A DNA stretch of 64,000 nt from Saccharina japonica (Eukaryota; Sar; Phaeophyceae; Laminariales; Laminariaceae): contig MEHQ01001076.1 in NCBI GenBank assembly GCA_008828725.1, positions 124,001 to 188,000 on the forward strand, given 5' to 3'. A program made the translations under genes and the position numbers. The notes below the pieces were generated by a model. The model made no database searches. It saw only the letters and a program-made list of their open reading frames with translations, and was not told where the DNA came from. This document shows, piece by piece, positions 10,042 through 21,500 of this stretch (positions within the stretch are counted from its first letter, which is position 1; the number at the start of each line of letters is the position of its first letter).

Positions 10042-13000
10042 GTGAGTGCGCACATTGCTTCCCGTATACCATAAGGGAAGAGGGCGTGTGGGGGCTTTAG
10101 AGCAATGCTGAAGCCGAAATGCGTATATAATTCCTGTGTTCTGACACGATAGGTGCAGCCACCTGACGCGAAATGTACATCCGATGCCATCTAAGTATTG
10201 GCCGAGTCGAGGCGAACATTGTTCGAAAATCATATTTTGAACGAGCAGATTACGTAGTCTCGTTGTACATCGTACCGAGCAACAGCTAGAACGCGGAGCT
10301 TAAACAGGGTGTGTCGAATAAACCCCGAATACAATTTGGAGCAATAGCTGTAAGCTTCAGCACTGACAGTGTACCTCGCATGTTAACTATTACATTTACT
10401 TTTTAGAGCACAGTTCCCCTGAAGCAATAGTAACCAACTGCATCTTTGGCCACACACAATCAAAGTGGCACTGCCCTACAACCGCGGCGATCTCGTCGCG
10501 AAAGTGCCCTATACGCGAGTATTCAAGGTGCATCAAAATTGCCAAATCTTTGTATTTCTGCCATTGTACCCCCTACGTCTCGCCAGCCGAGGTTGATGCT
10601 GACCAGGGCCTTCACGGAAGGCGCACTACTTCATACTACAAGGTATGGAACACCAGGGGTTTGTTATATTTGTGTGGTATGCATATTATGTATTTCAGCC
10701 TATCAAATATATATATATTTGACATGCTAAAATCTCAATACAAGGCGAAGTACGCTAAACGAACGCAGTACGCGCTAAGGAGAACCCCTGGGGACACCAT
10801 TTCACGACGTTCAGGACGCACATCAAATATGAGTTCTGCTATCTCCTCATTGTGGTTTATATTACCAATATCGTATACAGGTCTACGTGCCCCCGATCCC
10901 AGCTACATATATAGAGGGTTAACACTTGGATCATCTCGTATTTCCGTAACAACAGAGTGGGTGTGGTGTTCCGGATGAAGAAACCCTGCTATTGATGATT
11001 GAGGGCTAAACAAGACTTATTTGCCCTATTAGAAGTACGGAGGTCCTCTCTACCTTCCAGAAAACTAGACATATTGTTCAGCTGTACTGTGGGTGAATGC
11101 TACAGTAGGAAAACTATCGAACAGGTGACTTTACTAACACCGACGGTCGTTGTTTAAAGCCTTCAAGGAACGGATGGACTGCCAAACGAGCAACCACAGT
11201 GATTATTTATTCACAATCAAGCACCACCCTTTATGTCGTATATTAGAGAACTTTTACTAAAACAACGTATGTCGTAGCCAACCGTAGTTGAAACAAACGC
11301 GGTTATCGTGTGTGGTTGTTGGGGTTTGAGAGAGGTTATAAACGGCATACGGACGCGTGCTACGGTAGAGGTAGCACGTTTTGGCTGAATCGTTTTCTGA
11401 ACGATCAAGTTCCTTAACCCAAATTCGTCGGACATTCATTTCTGTGACGAAATATGTTTCAGAGTATACTTCGGTCATGAGAATTATCATCCGGCAGCAT
11501 TTTTGTTTTGCTCCAAAATCTTTTTTTCGGTGACGCATGACGCTCCTTAAGTGTGGAAATCAGAACAAACATGGTGCACCTTTATCGTAGCATGCGTCTA
11601 CGTGATCAACTTGATATATTTTGTCAGAACGGCGAGCACCGTTCAAGAGTCTTGCAGCCGCAAGTAGACAAAACGAGGGCAGAGGGGGCATGCTTGCAAG
11701 TGGAACAATACAACATATCAGTGTCACCGCCACGTCACACCTGAAACACGAAGAGCCAACTTCGATCGCATACGGTCTGAACTGCACGCGTACGAACTGT
11801 CTAACTGTACTACCCGCCGCATGTTTCGCGGAACGGTTGCTGGATGCATTTTCTATTTACCAACCAGTCGGCCTTGACCAGCGTCGAAAACGCAGACGAA
11901 CGCTACAATAACGACACATGCCTATTAACAACACGCCTGACGCCGTAATCAGTACCTGGTTGAGAAATGTTTTAGTTACCTCCTTAAGGGGGCTCTTCCG
12001 CAAATATAATGCAAATTATCTAGATGTACGCGCTGAATTGTAGAGTGCCGTGCTGAATAGGCATTGCGCTGTGATTAAGCACGTTCTCGCTCGTCTTCAA
12101 GGCCTGTAATTGATTACATGATCTGAGGAGTCCATGGCCCACCAGACAGGCATTGTATTAAAATTACGTTGATCCTAGCTGGACACGGTCTCCAACACGC
12201 GCATTTTTCCTTGTTTTCACCCCCCACAGAAAGTCTACTGCGATTCCTACGACTGTCCTTACGGCTACGATCTCGTCGATGATGCCGACGATGTCAAATG
12301 CAAGAACTACAAGTGCACCAAAGACCAGTGCTGCGAAAAGGGTGAGACAACGTCCCAAGTATATCCGACTTAAGTCTACTCCTGAAACTTCACCCCGTAA
12401 ACGTCCAAAACAACTGAGTTAGTCCTTTCAGTAAAATTGGTTACTTTCAACCCATGTAACAAATTGTGAATCAATACTACCGGAGTAGTACGAACTGAAA
12501 TCTTGTGTGCCGCTGCGACTACCCTGGTCGATATCCTTGTTGATGCCTACGGCAGACTATGTCTACTGCGACTCCTACGACTGCCCCGACGATTACGATC
12601 ACGTCCATGACGCCGACGACATCAAATGCAAGGACCACAAGTGCACCAAAGATCAGTGCTGCGAAAAAGGTGAGACAAGCCCCGACAATACCCATCGAAA
12701 AGGAAAAGCTGGTTACTTTCAAACCCCGTAAAAATGTTGTCAACCAATACTACCGCAGTAGTACTATCTAAAGTTTCGTGTCCCGCTGCGACTAACCTCG
12801 TCGATGTTTTGTTTTTTTATGCCTACGACAGACTATGTCTACTGCGACTCCTACGACTGCCCCGACAATTACGATCACGTACATGACGCCGACGACATCA
12901 AATGCAAGGACCACAAGTGCACCAAAGATCAGTGCTGCGAAAAGGGTGAGACAAGTCCCGAAATTACCCCACAAGAGTATTGTACTATAACAATATTACA

Positions 13001-13959
13001 TATATATGTTGACCTTACATTACTCCCTTAACCGATATCAGCGTTATATTTCAGAAAGACGGGTCAGAAAAAAACTTTTTAACCATCACTGAAGATGTTG
13101 CCCGTCGATTTACAAGCTAATATTCCGTGTGCCGCTACCACTTCTCTTGTTGATGCCTACGTCAGACTATGACTACTGCGACTCCTACTACTGCCCAAAG
13201 CACTACAACCTGAAGGACGACGCTGACGACATCAAGTGCTCCTACTCCGGGTGCACCACTGACAAGTGCTGCGACTACCACTGTGAGTCGTACTCTCCAC
13301 TCAAGACTTTATAGTGTCTGTCTAAGTGTCGAATATTTGTTGTATCATCTAAGTGACACATGCATGGCAATGTTATGTTGTGTGTGTTGCATTGCGTACT
13401 GTATGACATATTCCTCTCTCAAAATACAAAGTCGACGCTTGACCTTCCCTGGTGTTTGCCCAGTGAATAGCCCTATCACTAGATCGTAAACCGGTGGAAG
13501 GAAGTAGTTGGGAATACCGTAGCGTCTTCATACCATAACGCCCATCGTTGTTGGGAATGCGACCCCGCCAGGTGTATCATTCGAAGTATATCATAAATAG
13601 AACATCATAAACCAGATAAATGTACAAACAATCGATCATATATCATCAGGGAAGGTAATACGCGTGAATTGCATCCCGATCGGGTGATAGTTTGACCGAG
13701 GGCGGCAGATGTTGAAATTCAATCATTGGGCATGGTTTATAGACAGGGGAGTTTATCAATTTAGAGTACATACCACATATAGGCAGTTTGCAGACTGCCA
13801 GGTGAAATACCTTTGCTAGTCAAATACCTCGAGATGTTCCTTTGATTTTGAAAGCTGTCATGACGTGACGACAATGGGTTAGACCCACCTGAGGCCAGCC
13901 CGATACGTGATATTCGGTTAATACCTATATGTCCATATTCCACGTTTCGGTCGACAGGA
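9963..13959 (+). CDS. Gene I copy 1: secreted protein with four six-cysteine modules
   Basis: Spliced gene, seen from matching GT-AG sites and phases. Exons: 9963-10041, 10587-10642, 12230-12341, 12556-12669, 12832-12945, 13166-13282. The spliced frame gives 197 residues; the last exon ends with a lone T and the next acceptor (13957) supplies GA, which would make a TGA stop across the junction. Residues 1-20 form a signal peptide (hydrophobic 4-18, A-x-A before Ser21). Residues 27-45 are a charged linker containing a GRR. Then come four modules of 37-39 residues, each C-x4-C-x14-C-x4-C-x4-CC, rich in Asp and Tyr. The 24 cysteines predict a compact disulfide-bonded extracellular protein. ATG 9963 was chosen because it has A at -3 and G at +4, and because in copy 2 a stop lies just upstream in frame. 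Exons are far better conserved between units than introns. Function is unknown; the family is not identified. Confidence 0.85.
10058..10080 (+). other. Inverted repeat just inside intron 1 of gene I
   Basis: CTTCCC and GGGAAG flank GTATACCATAA about 16 bases after the donor. Kept in copies 2 and 3, broken in copy 4. A possible RNA hairpin next to the 5' splice site, followed by a G-rich stretch. Confidence 0.35.
10587..10642 (+). CDS. Gene I copy 1, exon 2: linker
   Basis: Acceptor CGCCAG, donor AAG|GTATGG, phase 1 in and phase 0 out. Joined to exon 1 it reads AEVDADQGLHGRR and ends SYYK. Equivalent exons are 25187-25242, 38198-38253 and 52769-52824. The paired Arg residues could be a processing site, but nothing else supports that. 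Confidence 0.8.
11355..11597. mobile_element. ~243-bp MITE in intron 2 of gene I (copy 1)
   Basis: Ends GCGTGCTACGGTAGAGGT and inverse of TTTATCGTAGCATGCGT. Related to 39451-39694 but at another site. The uninterrupted site is seen in unit 2 (near 25950) and unit 4 (near 53515). Without it, intron 2 would be 1344 nt, close to 1340 and 1335 in copies 2 and 4. The flanking duplication is imperfect, perhaps 8-9 bp, so the superfamily is open (hAT or Mutator possible). Confidence 0.7.
12230..12341 (+). CDS. Gene I copy 1, exon 3: cysteine module 1
   Basis: Acceptor CCCCCACAG, donor G|GTGAGA. Phase 0 in and phase 1 out, so it is the fixed first module. Reads KVYCDSYDCPYGY...CTKDQCCEK with cysteines at 4, 9, 24, 29, 34 and 35 of the module. 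Counterparts: 26583-26694, 39833-39944 and 54160-54271, differing by only a few bases. Confidence 0.87.
12475..12490 (+). other. Intronic palindrome upstream of module exons
   Basis: TACTACCGGAGTAGTA. The same palindrome with a variable centre lies before exon 5 of copy 1 (12748-12764) and at 26827-26842, 40085-40100, 54404-54417 and 54676-54691, always about 65-80 bases before a middle-module exon. Confidence 0.5.
12556..12669 (+). CDS. Gene I copy 1, exon 4: cysteine module 2
   Basis: Phase 1-1 exon after a GGCAG acceptor and before GGTGAGA. Starts DYVYCDSYDCP. Its intron lead-in is a near copy of the one before exon 5, so intron plus exon was duplicated as a module. Confidence 0.85.
12832..12945 (+). 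CDS. Gene I copy 1, exon 5: cysteine module 3
   Basis: Phase 1-1, same length (114 nt) and almost the same peptide as exon 4. It lies 276 bp downstream of exon 4. This exon has no separate counterpart in copy 3. Confidence 0.85.
13166..13282 (+). CDS. Gene I copy 1, exon 6: cysteine module 4 (C-terminal type)
   Basis: 117 nt. Reads DYDYCDSYYCPKHYN...CCDYH, a distinct subtype with the same six-cysteine spacing, conserved in all copies (27521-27637, 40438-40554, 55093-55209). The donor T|GTGAGTC is strong and leaves a single T in phase 1. Confidence 0.85.
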
Positions 13960-14103
13960 TTCGACTCCCCATCGCAGCCAACATGTCAAGACAGGACGAC
14001 GTCAACCGGCAGGGCCAAGACAACAAGCTTCGGCCAGTGGGATACGGAGTCACTCTCGGATGCGCGAAGATGTCCACGAAGAAATTCATATGTGTTTCGA
14101 GAT
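13958..14103 (+). other. Gene I copy 1, putative terminal exon (3' UTR or lost coding tail)
   Basis: Follows a strong acceptor (CGACAG). Joining the T of exon 6 to GA here makes TGA, so the segment would be mostly 3' UTR. However, in copies 3 and 4 the next frame is open and cysteine-bearing. In copy 1 that frame is interrupted by a one-base length difference near 14016. Confidence 0.45.
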
Positions 14104-16600
14104 AACTATATGTCTAGCGTCTATGGATGAATTAAGGGCAGTGTTTATTGCACGTGACGCTCACAAAACGAAGTGTGGAGGCCATTAGGCTATCTGTCAT
14201 TTACGTGCCCCTGACATGAGCCATGTGATGTATGCTGAAGTACCAAAGGAAGTTACTCTCCCTGCACTGGTGCATAATTTTCACAACGTCTGGAGAAACA
14301 CCTGTTCTCTTCGACGGTAAATGTTCAGTAATTCACTGGAGTAGATTTTGCATTCGTCCGGTTGTACGTGCACGGATGACAGAGAATTGACACTCTTCGT
14401 CACCCTCAAAAATGTTAGTTGGAACTGTGCTAGCACCTCGATTGCTCTTTCGGTACAAGCGACACCCTTGTTACGGAGGTGTGGGTCTGATTAATGTCTA
14501 GGACCTGTTTGATTGTAGATGTGTAATCCAGGGTGTATCTAATACTGCCCCTCTTGCATCTCGTAGCGCTGGTTGCACTGGTCCTTCGGCTAGATCATTT
14601 GGTGGGGGGCGCTTCAACGGATCTTTTGTTTGGAACTCAGTTCCGATATGTTTGAGGTCGGTAATATGGATCGACTAATCCCTTTTACAGGGCGTACTCA
14701 GTTAATGTTTCAGCTTGTATCCATCTGATATTAGACTAGTCTGGTATCTGCGCGTTTTGTGGACGGTGTTAAACGATGCCAGCGTTGCAGCGTCGACACC
14801 CCATGATACTAGAACCGACCTTTGGCGTGTGGCACGGCCCAACCTCGGGCAGCATAATACATGTATGAATATACCGTATCTGACATCCCGTCATACAGCA
14901 ATTTCCACTACTGTGCGTTCGGCGTGTTTGCTTGCTAGAATGTACTTCCGTATCAAGAACGCATCTCTGGCACGCATGGCACATTGCCTTGTTGGAAGTA
15001 TCCGTGGAAACACGCTCTCATGGTGACAGACATGCAACTGTATGCCTTGGAATGCGAGTCCATAACCTTACAAGCGTTGATCGGCCGTTTCTAATTAATG
15101 TTCTATGCGGGCGTCAAAACTCGCGTCGTCCCTATGATAAAAAAGGGCCATACAAGGCCCTCTCTGTACGAGTCCTCGTGTGCACAGTGTGCCGAGGAAA
15201 AGGAATCATCTAGTTTGGTAACCTTCTGTATGTGATCGTTGTGGCGAATACCGTAACGTAGACTCCTTGTTCGCAATATGTTCGCGTCGATACAATGGCC
15301 GAGCTGTTACACCACTTAACGGGAAAATGGATTTTGCTGTTCGCACCCATACGGTTAAAACTTGCCTAACACATTGAATATGACCTGACACTAAACCTTA
15401 CGTTTCGGTTCATACCCATCACTTCTGTACGGAGTCGTCGGGAATATTAGTTGGATGAAACACCATGTTTTTCATGTCGGTTAACTAGTGTGCATCTATA
15501 TTTCGATTAGCTTTGACGAGTTTTAGTGGGCAGGTCAACGGCGCACAAATCCCAGCTCTAAATTCAGACAGAGGCACCCGGATAAATACACGGGCCCTAA
15601 CAATCGGTTTATTGTTTCGTTATTGACACTAAAATCCCCTTGTCAGTCCGTTGAAGGATGCAAACAACTAACTGGTAGGTAACCACAGCTGCTTATGTCG
15701 TAAACATTGGCTTGAACCCCGTATGCAGTACAGCAGGATACCCATTCATTGGGCAAAAGCATGGACCTTTATACTAAATAATCACAAGCAACCAATCCGC
15801 ATTACGCACCGATCTTCTTATTACTAAACGGTAGCCCGGTGCCGTGTACTGTATGTACCAACTCAACATATCACTGAGGTGCTATCCGTTGTCGGAACTT
15901 AGGTTGTTTTTCATGATTCATCGATACATTGTTATGACCTGGCACACAGTAAGTATGATTCCGAGAGAAAGCGTCCGAGAACAGTGCTGTGGGTCGCCAT
16001 AATAATGAGCCGTATTACCCATGTACATATATTACAGTAGGTGCTATCACGATCAGTTTATTCCGTGTCGAGCTCCGGCATTCGTAAAATTCACCCGGCA
16101 TGGTATCCGCAGTTGTGCAGAAACTCCAATATACTGCAACCATTACTCGCAGTATGAGAACTTTATCGAACCCTAATATACTGCCAGTAACATCGACGGT
16201 CGACCAATTGAGGCAACGCATGGTACAGACGTAGGGTGACAATCTGAATACTACAATGGAGTAAAAATGTATCGATATACGTACACAATATACCAGTATG
16301 ATGCGGAGTACTTATATCTCCGGAATGGACAATTGCAAGCGATGACATGCCTGTATGATACCCCGTGGGAGGCGATGCACATATTTGTCGCACCTCGTTA
16401 ATGCATTGTTGTTGTTCTGACATTAACTGATCGCCACAAAACAAATGACCATGGTCACAGGACGGACTAGAAAAAAATTCTGCAGTGAAAAAAAAAACAG
16501 GGAAAACATATTCACGAAATACAAAGTACAACGCAGTACGACATATACACTAAGTGTTGTGGCACATCGTATCTCAACCTAGATAAAATGAACTACATAT

Positions 16601-16722
16601 AAAAGAAAATGAAAAAACAGAGAGGAGAGAAAGGAGAAATTATGAAAAGCAAAAAAAATGGAAACAACCGAGGGAAAGGGAAGAGGAGAAAACAGGGAAA
16701 AAGGGACCAAATAGGGGGAAGT
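16601..16722 (+). repeat. Polypurine tract, unit 2
   Basis: Same tract, richer in GGGAAA blocks; gives a Lys/Arg-rich frame on plus and a Phe/Leu-rich frame on minus. Confidence 0.6.
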
Positions 16723-17305
16723 GACGACCAACACAGTAAACTAAGAGCAAGCAACCGGGACACAGCACCAATAAGGAAAATAGCAAAGTCAGTTAAGCAA
16801 CGGGGAGAACCAGTTAGCTATCTAAGCGCACACGAGTTCAAGATAAGCGAATATAAATACGTGCATATTCTTGTTACAGGCTTCCAGGTGCGTGGCATAA
16901 CACATGTATACGCTCGTACCTTGTATATGATGTATATTCTATTGAGCCATAAGGGAACTGGAAACATATTTCCACCCATTAGGTGCATATCTACCGCAAA
17001 CCCGGGCGAAACGGTGAGGATATCTTGGACTATTTGGTCTACTGCTGTTGTTGTTGTATGAATGATCCTCGACGACTAATAATATGTTAAATGGGACAGC
17101 AGTTACTTAGTACGAAGTCTACGTTATATTGCTTTGTCACCAGCAACAGAAAAGAAGGCAAAAAAACAGTTGATACCCATTGTGTAATGGCACTGTATAC
17201 TCGACGTTTCACACATAGCGTGCATGGGCGAATTTAACAGATTTCGCTTGTAATTATGATGTGAAGACCTGGTACCAGTACATGCCACTGGTTGGTGTCC
17301 TCTAC

Positions 17306-18520
17306 CAAGGCACACAATACAATATGAGGAAGCTGGGCAGCAGTGCCCCTGGCACTGCTGTACCTATGAGGCGGCCGTCACAGCGCCACCGCTACCGGTG
17401 CCGTGGCTGCAATATGAGTGCTGTTTACCCTTTGCTGGGCTTCTATTATTCCATATGTGCCCTAACTTATGTGTACGGATTGTACCGCGACGAGGCAGGA
17501 GAAGCTTACATACGACGCAGTTAGTATCGTATACACGTAGTGCCGATATTACATGTTGTCAAGTATACAGGGCGGAAGTAAGAGACGGCCGTACACTTTT
17601 TCGTTGCCGTTAATAATACGAACGTACCGTGGGTGCACACAGGACTATGTATGCGAAAACCTGTCATCGTACATATGACAAATTATACCGGTATGTATGG
17701 GTCGAAATACGTACGCACCAAAGTGCTAAACTGTGTACTGTAGATAACAAAAGATTTGACGCTTATTCTATAAAATGTATAATGAATTTCCCCCTAAATA
17801 GGCATCAACCTATTTGGTTGGCTCTCCCGTGATGATGTTGAAAATAACGCGGTAAATACATTGAAAAATCCGTCCGAATTTTAAATGTGAAGAATTTCTC
17901 ATGAAATGTTTTGTAGAACGGGACAAACGCAGGACGACGTTATTTGGTCCGGTCGATGCGTAGACCACACGTCTTTCCGTAAAACCTGAACAAAAGCTGA
18001 ATGCCGAGGCGGTGTATGTGTGAAGAGTGATACTAAGTTAGAATTGAATGACTTTGAATAACATGTTTTATATCGACGTAAGGATACTATGTAAATAACA
18101 TGCTCACGGGGTCTAATGCGGAAATACACGAGTGTGATCAATACATTTCCAGTGTACCGGCCTATGGTTCTGACGTCTATATTCGATCATAACCAACAAA
18201 ACGATGAAATCAGCTTTACCCTTCTCGAAGTCAGCCCAGCGTCTCTCCGATAGGCCCCCCGCTCGAAACATCGCTCCTTCAGAAAAATAGCTCGAGGTTT
18301 TGCACACGGTGTATAGTGTTTGTGAAGCGGTACCTTGTTCGAATAAAAATAATATATGGCTATTCATTTTCATTGGACCCACTTCAATTAGGTTTTCTAA
18401 AAGTTTCGCTGGGCGGCCTTATGTTGAACTGCGGAATCGTAAAAACGGATCATTGAAATGTATACCTCTCGTGGATTATATTGACGGTTCCCGACAAGAG
18501 TATAAAGGACTCCGTCGGTA
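17306..18520 (+). other. Segment present in B units and unit 5, missing from A units (unit 2 copy)
   Basis: About 1.2 kb with a GC-rich start (GCACTGCTGTACCTATGAGG) and conserved stretches further on. In units 1 and 3 the flanks are joined directly. Apart from the start of the VELRNRK island at its end, nothing recognisable. Confidence 0.6.
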
Positions 18521-18551
18521 TGAAGGCATAGACTGTATGCGATTGGATTAA
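18379..18551 (+). pseudogene. Gene II copy 2, VELRNRK island
   Basis: Reads IRFSKSFAGRPYVELRNRKN and continues to MRLD. Unit 4 has the same frame (IRFPQTFVGRLYVELRNRK, with one stop) and unit 5 a weaker one. In A units the upstream part is deleted and only the tail (VNRLRL-like, near 3232 and 31660) remains. Confidence 0.33.
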
Positions 18552-21500
18552 AAGCCCAAACTCATATCTCGAACCACTCGCTTATGGAATATCCCCAATC
18601 TCAGAAGACTGTTTGCCTGATCATACTCGGAAAGACAGGCACGGGTGTATGGTCTGTAGAGATTGCGGAACTGACCGCCATACAGTCCCACGGCAAAATT
18701 TCTTTGAGCTTTCGAAGGGAAAGTTGAACACCCTTCAATAGTAAAAACTAGGTAATTAGAATAAGTTGAGCGCACAATAGACCAAAGCATTATAGGAGTA
18801 ACACCAAGCCCTTGATCTTGCCGCATGCTGCCGTTTTCCGACATCGAAAAATTATTTTAAATACACATTCGTTTGTGCATACAGACTTGCACGTCAACTA
18901 GAAACGTATGGACCTGAAAGGCCAAGAATCAACCGACAAAATATAACAGCGTCCACACTGCACACGTGAACGTAGTTCACCTCACCCTAGGAGCCATGTT
19001 ACAGCTGAATGAAACAGGTGCGAATGGTGAATACCTATTCGGTCACAATCCCGACAATCAACCTCGGATAATTGGTAAATCAATGAATATGTCGGCAGGG
19101 GAAACGGACCAACGTGCTAAGTTACTCGCAAAATGTACAAAAATGCCTTTCAATATAGTTGTCCCCACTAAGGTATATTAATGTTTTGTCCGATACCCTA
19201 CTTTGTCTTCCAGCACGACTTACTAGACTAGGTACCTTTGGCAGGGTTTGGCGTTGCGTTTAATGACAGGCACACCACATCAAACAACCACATGCGTACA
19301 GGCTCTCCTAACATGTGGTCTCGTACTGCCTATCTGGCATATGGTATGCGTCTACCTTGTCCTAACATAGCACCCAATGTTTGAAAGGAATGGGCACATG
19401 CCACAAGGATAGCTTGGGAATTCAATGACGGATCAACTATATGATCCTGTTTACTTGCGAACATTTGGAAATCTGATACATAGCTTGTTTTTGTTCACCG
19501 TTGGAACCACCACCGATCGGAAGTGCCTGAACGGCCACACGTGATTAGCTTGTGGTGACCTGTTAGTGCACCTTTTAGTCTGTGATCTACCCAATATATA
19601 CTACCGAATCGAATCATTTGCACGCTGTGATATTATGAGTACACCATGAGACAACCCAAAAGCATGCTACGTACCGTTGTGCATTCACAAGGAACATTAC
19701 GATAAATTGTTGCAATTTCCAGATGATGTCCGATCAATACAGGTGGATATTTATTGTGTAAAGTATGCATTATAGCATACTGTGCCAACACAACATGCGG
19801 TATCCTCTGCTGCACATTCGTTTCATATTTTTGTTTATCATTGAAAGTGCCTGTTTCATCTTGCAGTCTATCTCTCTTCGAAACGCCTGTTCACCTGTAC
19901 CTGCCTACTCATTGCTGCTGTACAATATTCGCGAGCCAACAACGACGCATGATACTGTAGGTATGTCGCGGCTTTAATTACGAAGTGTGAACGGTTTTCT
20001 TGTAGATATTGTTGCTTTTCAGTCGACCAGGTTGTTTTCCTGTCTGTATGCTTCTTTCTTACTCGGCTGTCTGCTCCTTTGTATTTCAGGAGTTGTACTT
20101 GTCCAACGCGGGTGTACTCGTAACTCTATGAAAACTAACTCAAGCAAACTCAACGTATAATTGTGGGCAATACATACCATTAACATGGACCTGCCACACG
20201 TGCGACAGCTTGGAGAGTTTAGTTCCCGACAACCGATGTTAAGTCGTCTTTGGCAGCCATGCTGAGGTGCGTCTGAAGTCAAGTAGGCACATACGTTTGT
20301 CCGCTTTTATTTCATTTAACATCCAGTACTGTTAAGGCCTACTCTGAGCGGGGTGTGGGTGTGCAGTGAGTGAAGCCAATAGACCGGTAGTACAGGTATA
20401 GGTCTGCTCTGTTAGAAAAATACGATGCGTTTCGAATAATTTATTCCTGGAATGTTCACACGTATTCGAATACACGAATGTCTCGCCGTGCATTGAGTTT
20501 GGCTCATATGTATTAGAAAATGCACCCATATGATAATATATTGTTCATTGTGAGTGGATATTAACTGCCACGTGAAATTCACGATCGACCGTGGAAAGTT
20601 TTGTCAATAACTACATAGTTCTTACCGTAGGGCCCTTCTGTACTCTTATATAGCATTCAAACTTGTGTATAGTGCCATGGCGGCCGCGCCGATACTTGGA
20701 TATGATATAGCGGAAGCCTTCGAATGTTTAGCGCACAATCCACAAAAACATAATTGTGTAAAAAGGGGACAGTGGTAGTCCCTGGAAAAATGTCAATAAT
20801 TCGCGTGGTAGTTGTAGTTGGGAGACACTACATTTTGTTTCAATTGACTCCGAACCACTGTCTTCTTCTTTACGCACAAACCATACATACGCCGACTCAG
20901 AACATTGTATATAGAATACTGTACATATATATATCAACGACCTGGCCGCACAACCTACAGACCACACGCGATCAGCAGCCTGATGAGTTAAACACGCAGC
21001 CTTATATTGCACTATATAGTCACATCTATAGTGAACGGTATCAGGAGGTCGTGAATAGGGATGTTTCTGCCGCGGCTGGGTGGTTCCATCTTGATGCGGC
21101 CGAATCTGTGCGTGCTGCGTAGAGTACAGTTGTAGTAACATACATGGTCAATGCCTGATAAAAAAGGCATGATATATATCCCCAAATTGTGCCAATCCAC
21201 CGTCGTCGTTACCTCGGTATGCTTGCCTGAATATAGTGTAAGCAGCGGGTTGCAGTTCATCTCGCAAGAACTAACGATGAGCTTTGTCACACTTTCCTCG
21301 TGCGAGTTACTGGCTTTTGAATGTTTCGTTTGTTTGGCTGGGCCTAACACCAACGAAGGCTGAAGTTCAGAAGTCGAACTTACTATGTATGGGCCAGAGC
21401 GTCGGCAGCCGCAGCTGCCGCCCTGTTTTGCGGTAGGCGGGATACATATCTATTTTGGGTAGTTGCCACATGTATGCTGGAGTGTTTTTAACGCACGGGG

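Larger units (their letters stand above)
1..14122 (+). repeat. Tandem array unit 1 (A type)
   Basis: First complete unit of the array. It aligns end to end with 28498-41418 and, less closely, with the other units. It lacks the 1.1-1.3 kb segment seen in units 2, 4 and 5 (junction near 3215) and carries three insertions absent from unit 3 at the same places: 3844-4523, 5978-6080 and 11355-11597. Its gene I copy has the full set of four cysteine modules. The first ~100 bases of the window are the tail of the last exon of a preceding, unseen unit. Confidence 0.85.

Noticed and set aside
12519-12743. Minus-strand frames over the cysteine modules that look like membrane helices (AALIFGALVVLAFD)
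   Set aside because: They appear opposite every module exon because the Asp/Cys/Lys codons read as Val/Ala/Leu/Phe on the other strand. Splice sites, signal peptide and conserved cysteines all favour the plus strand.
13782-13796. Possible 15-nt microexon that would avoid the split stop in copy 1
   Set aside because: The splice sites and frame are not kept in copies 2 and 3.
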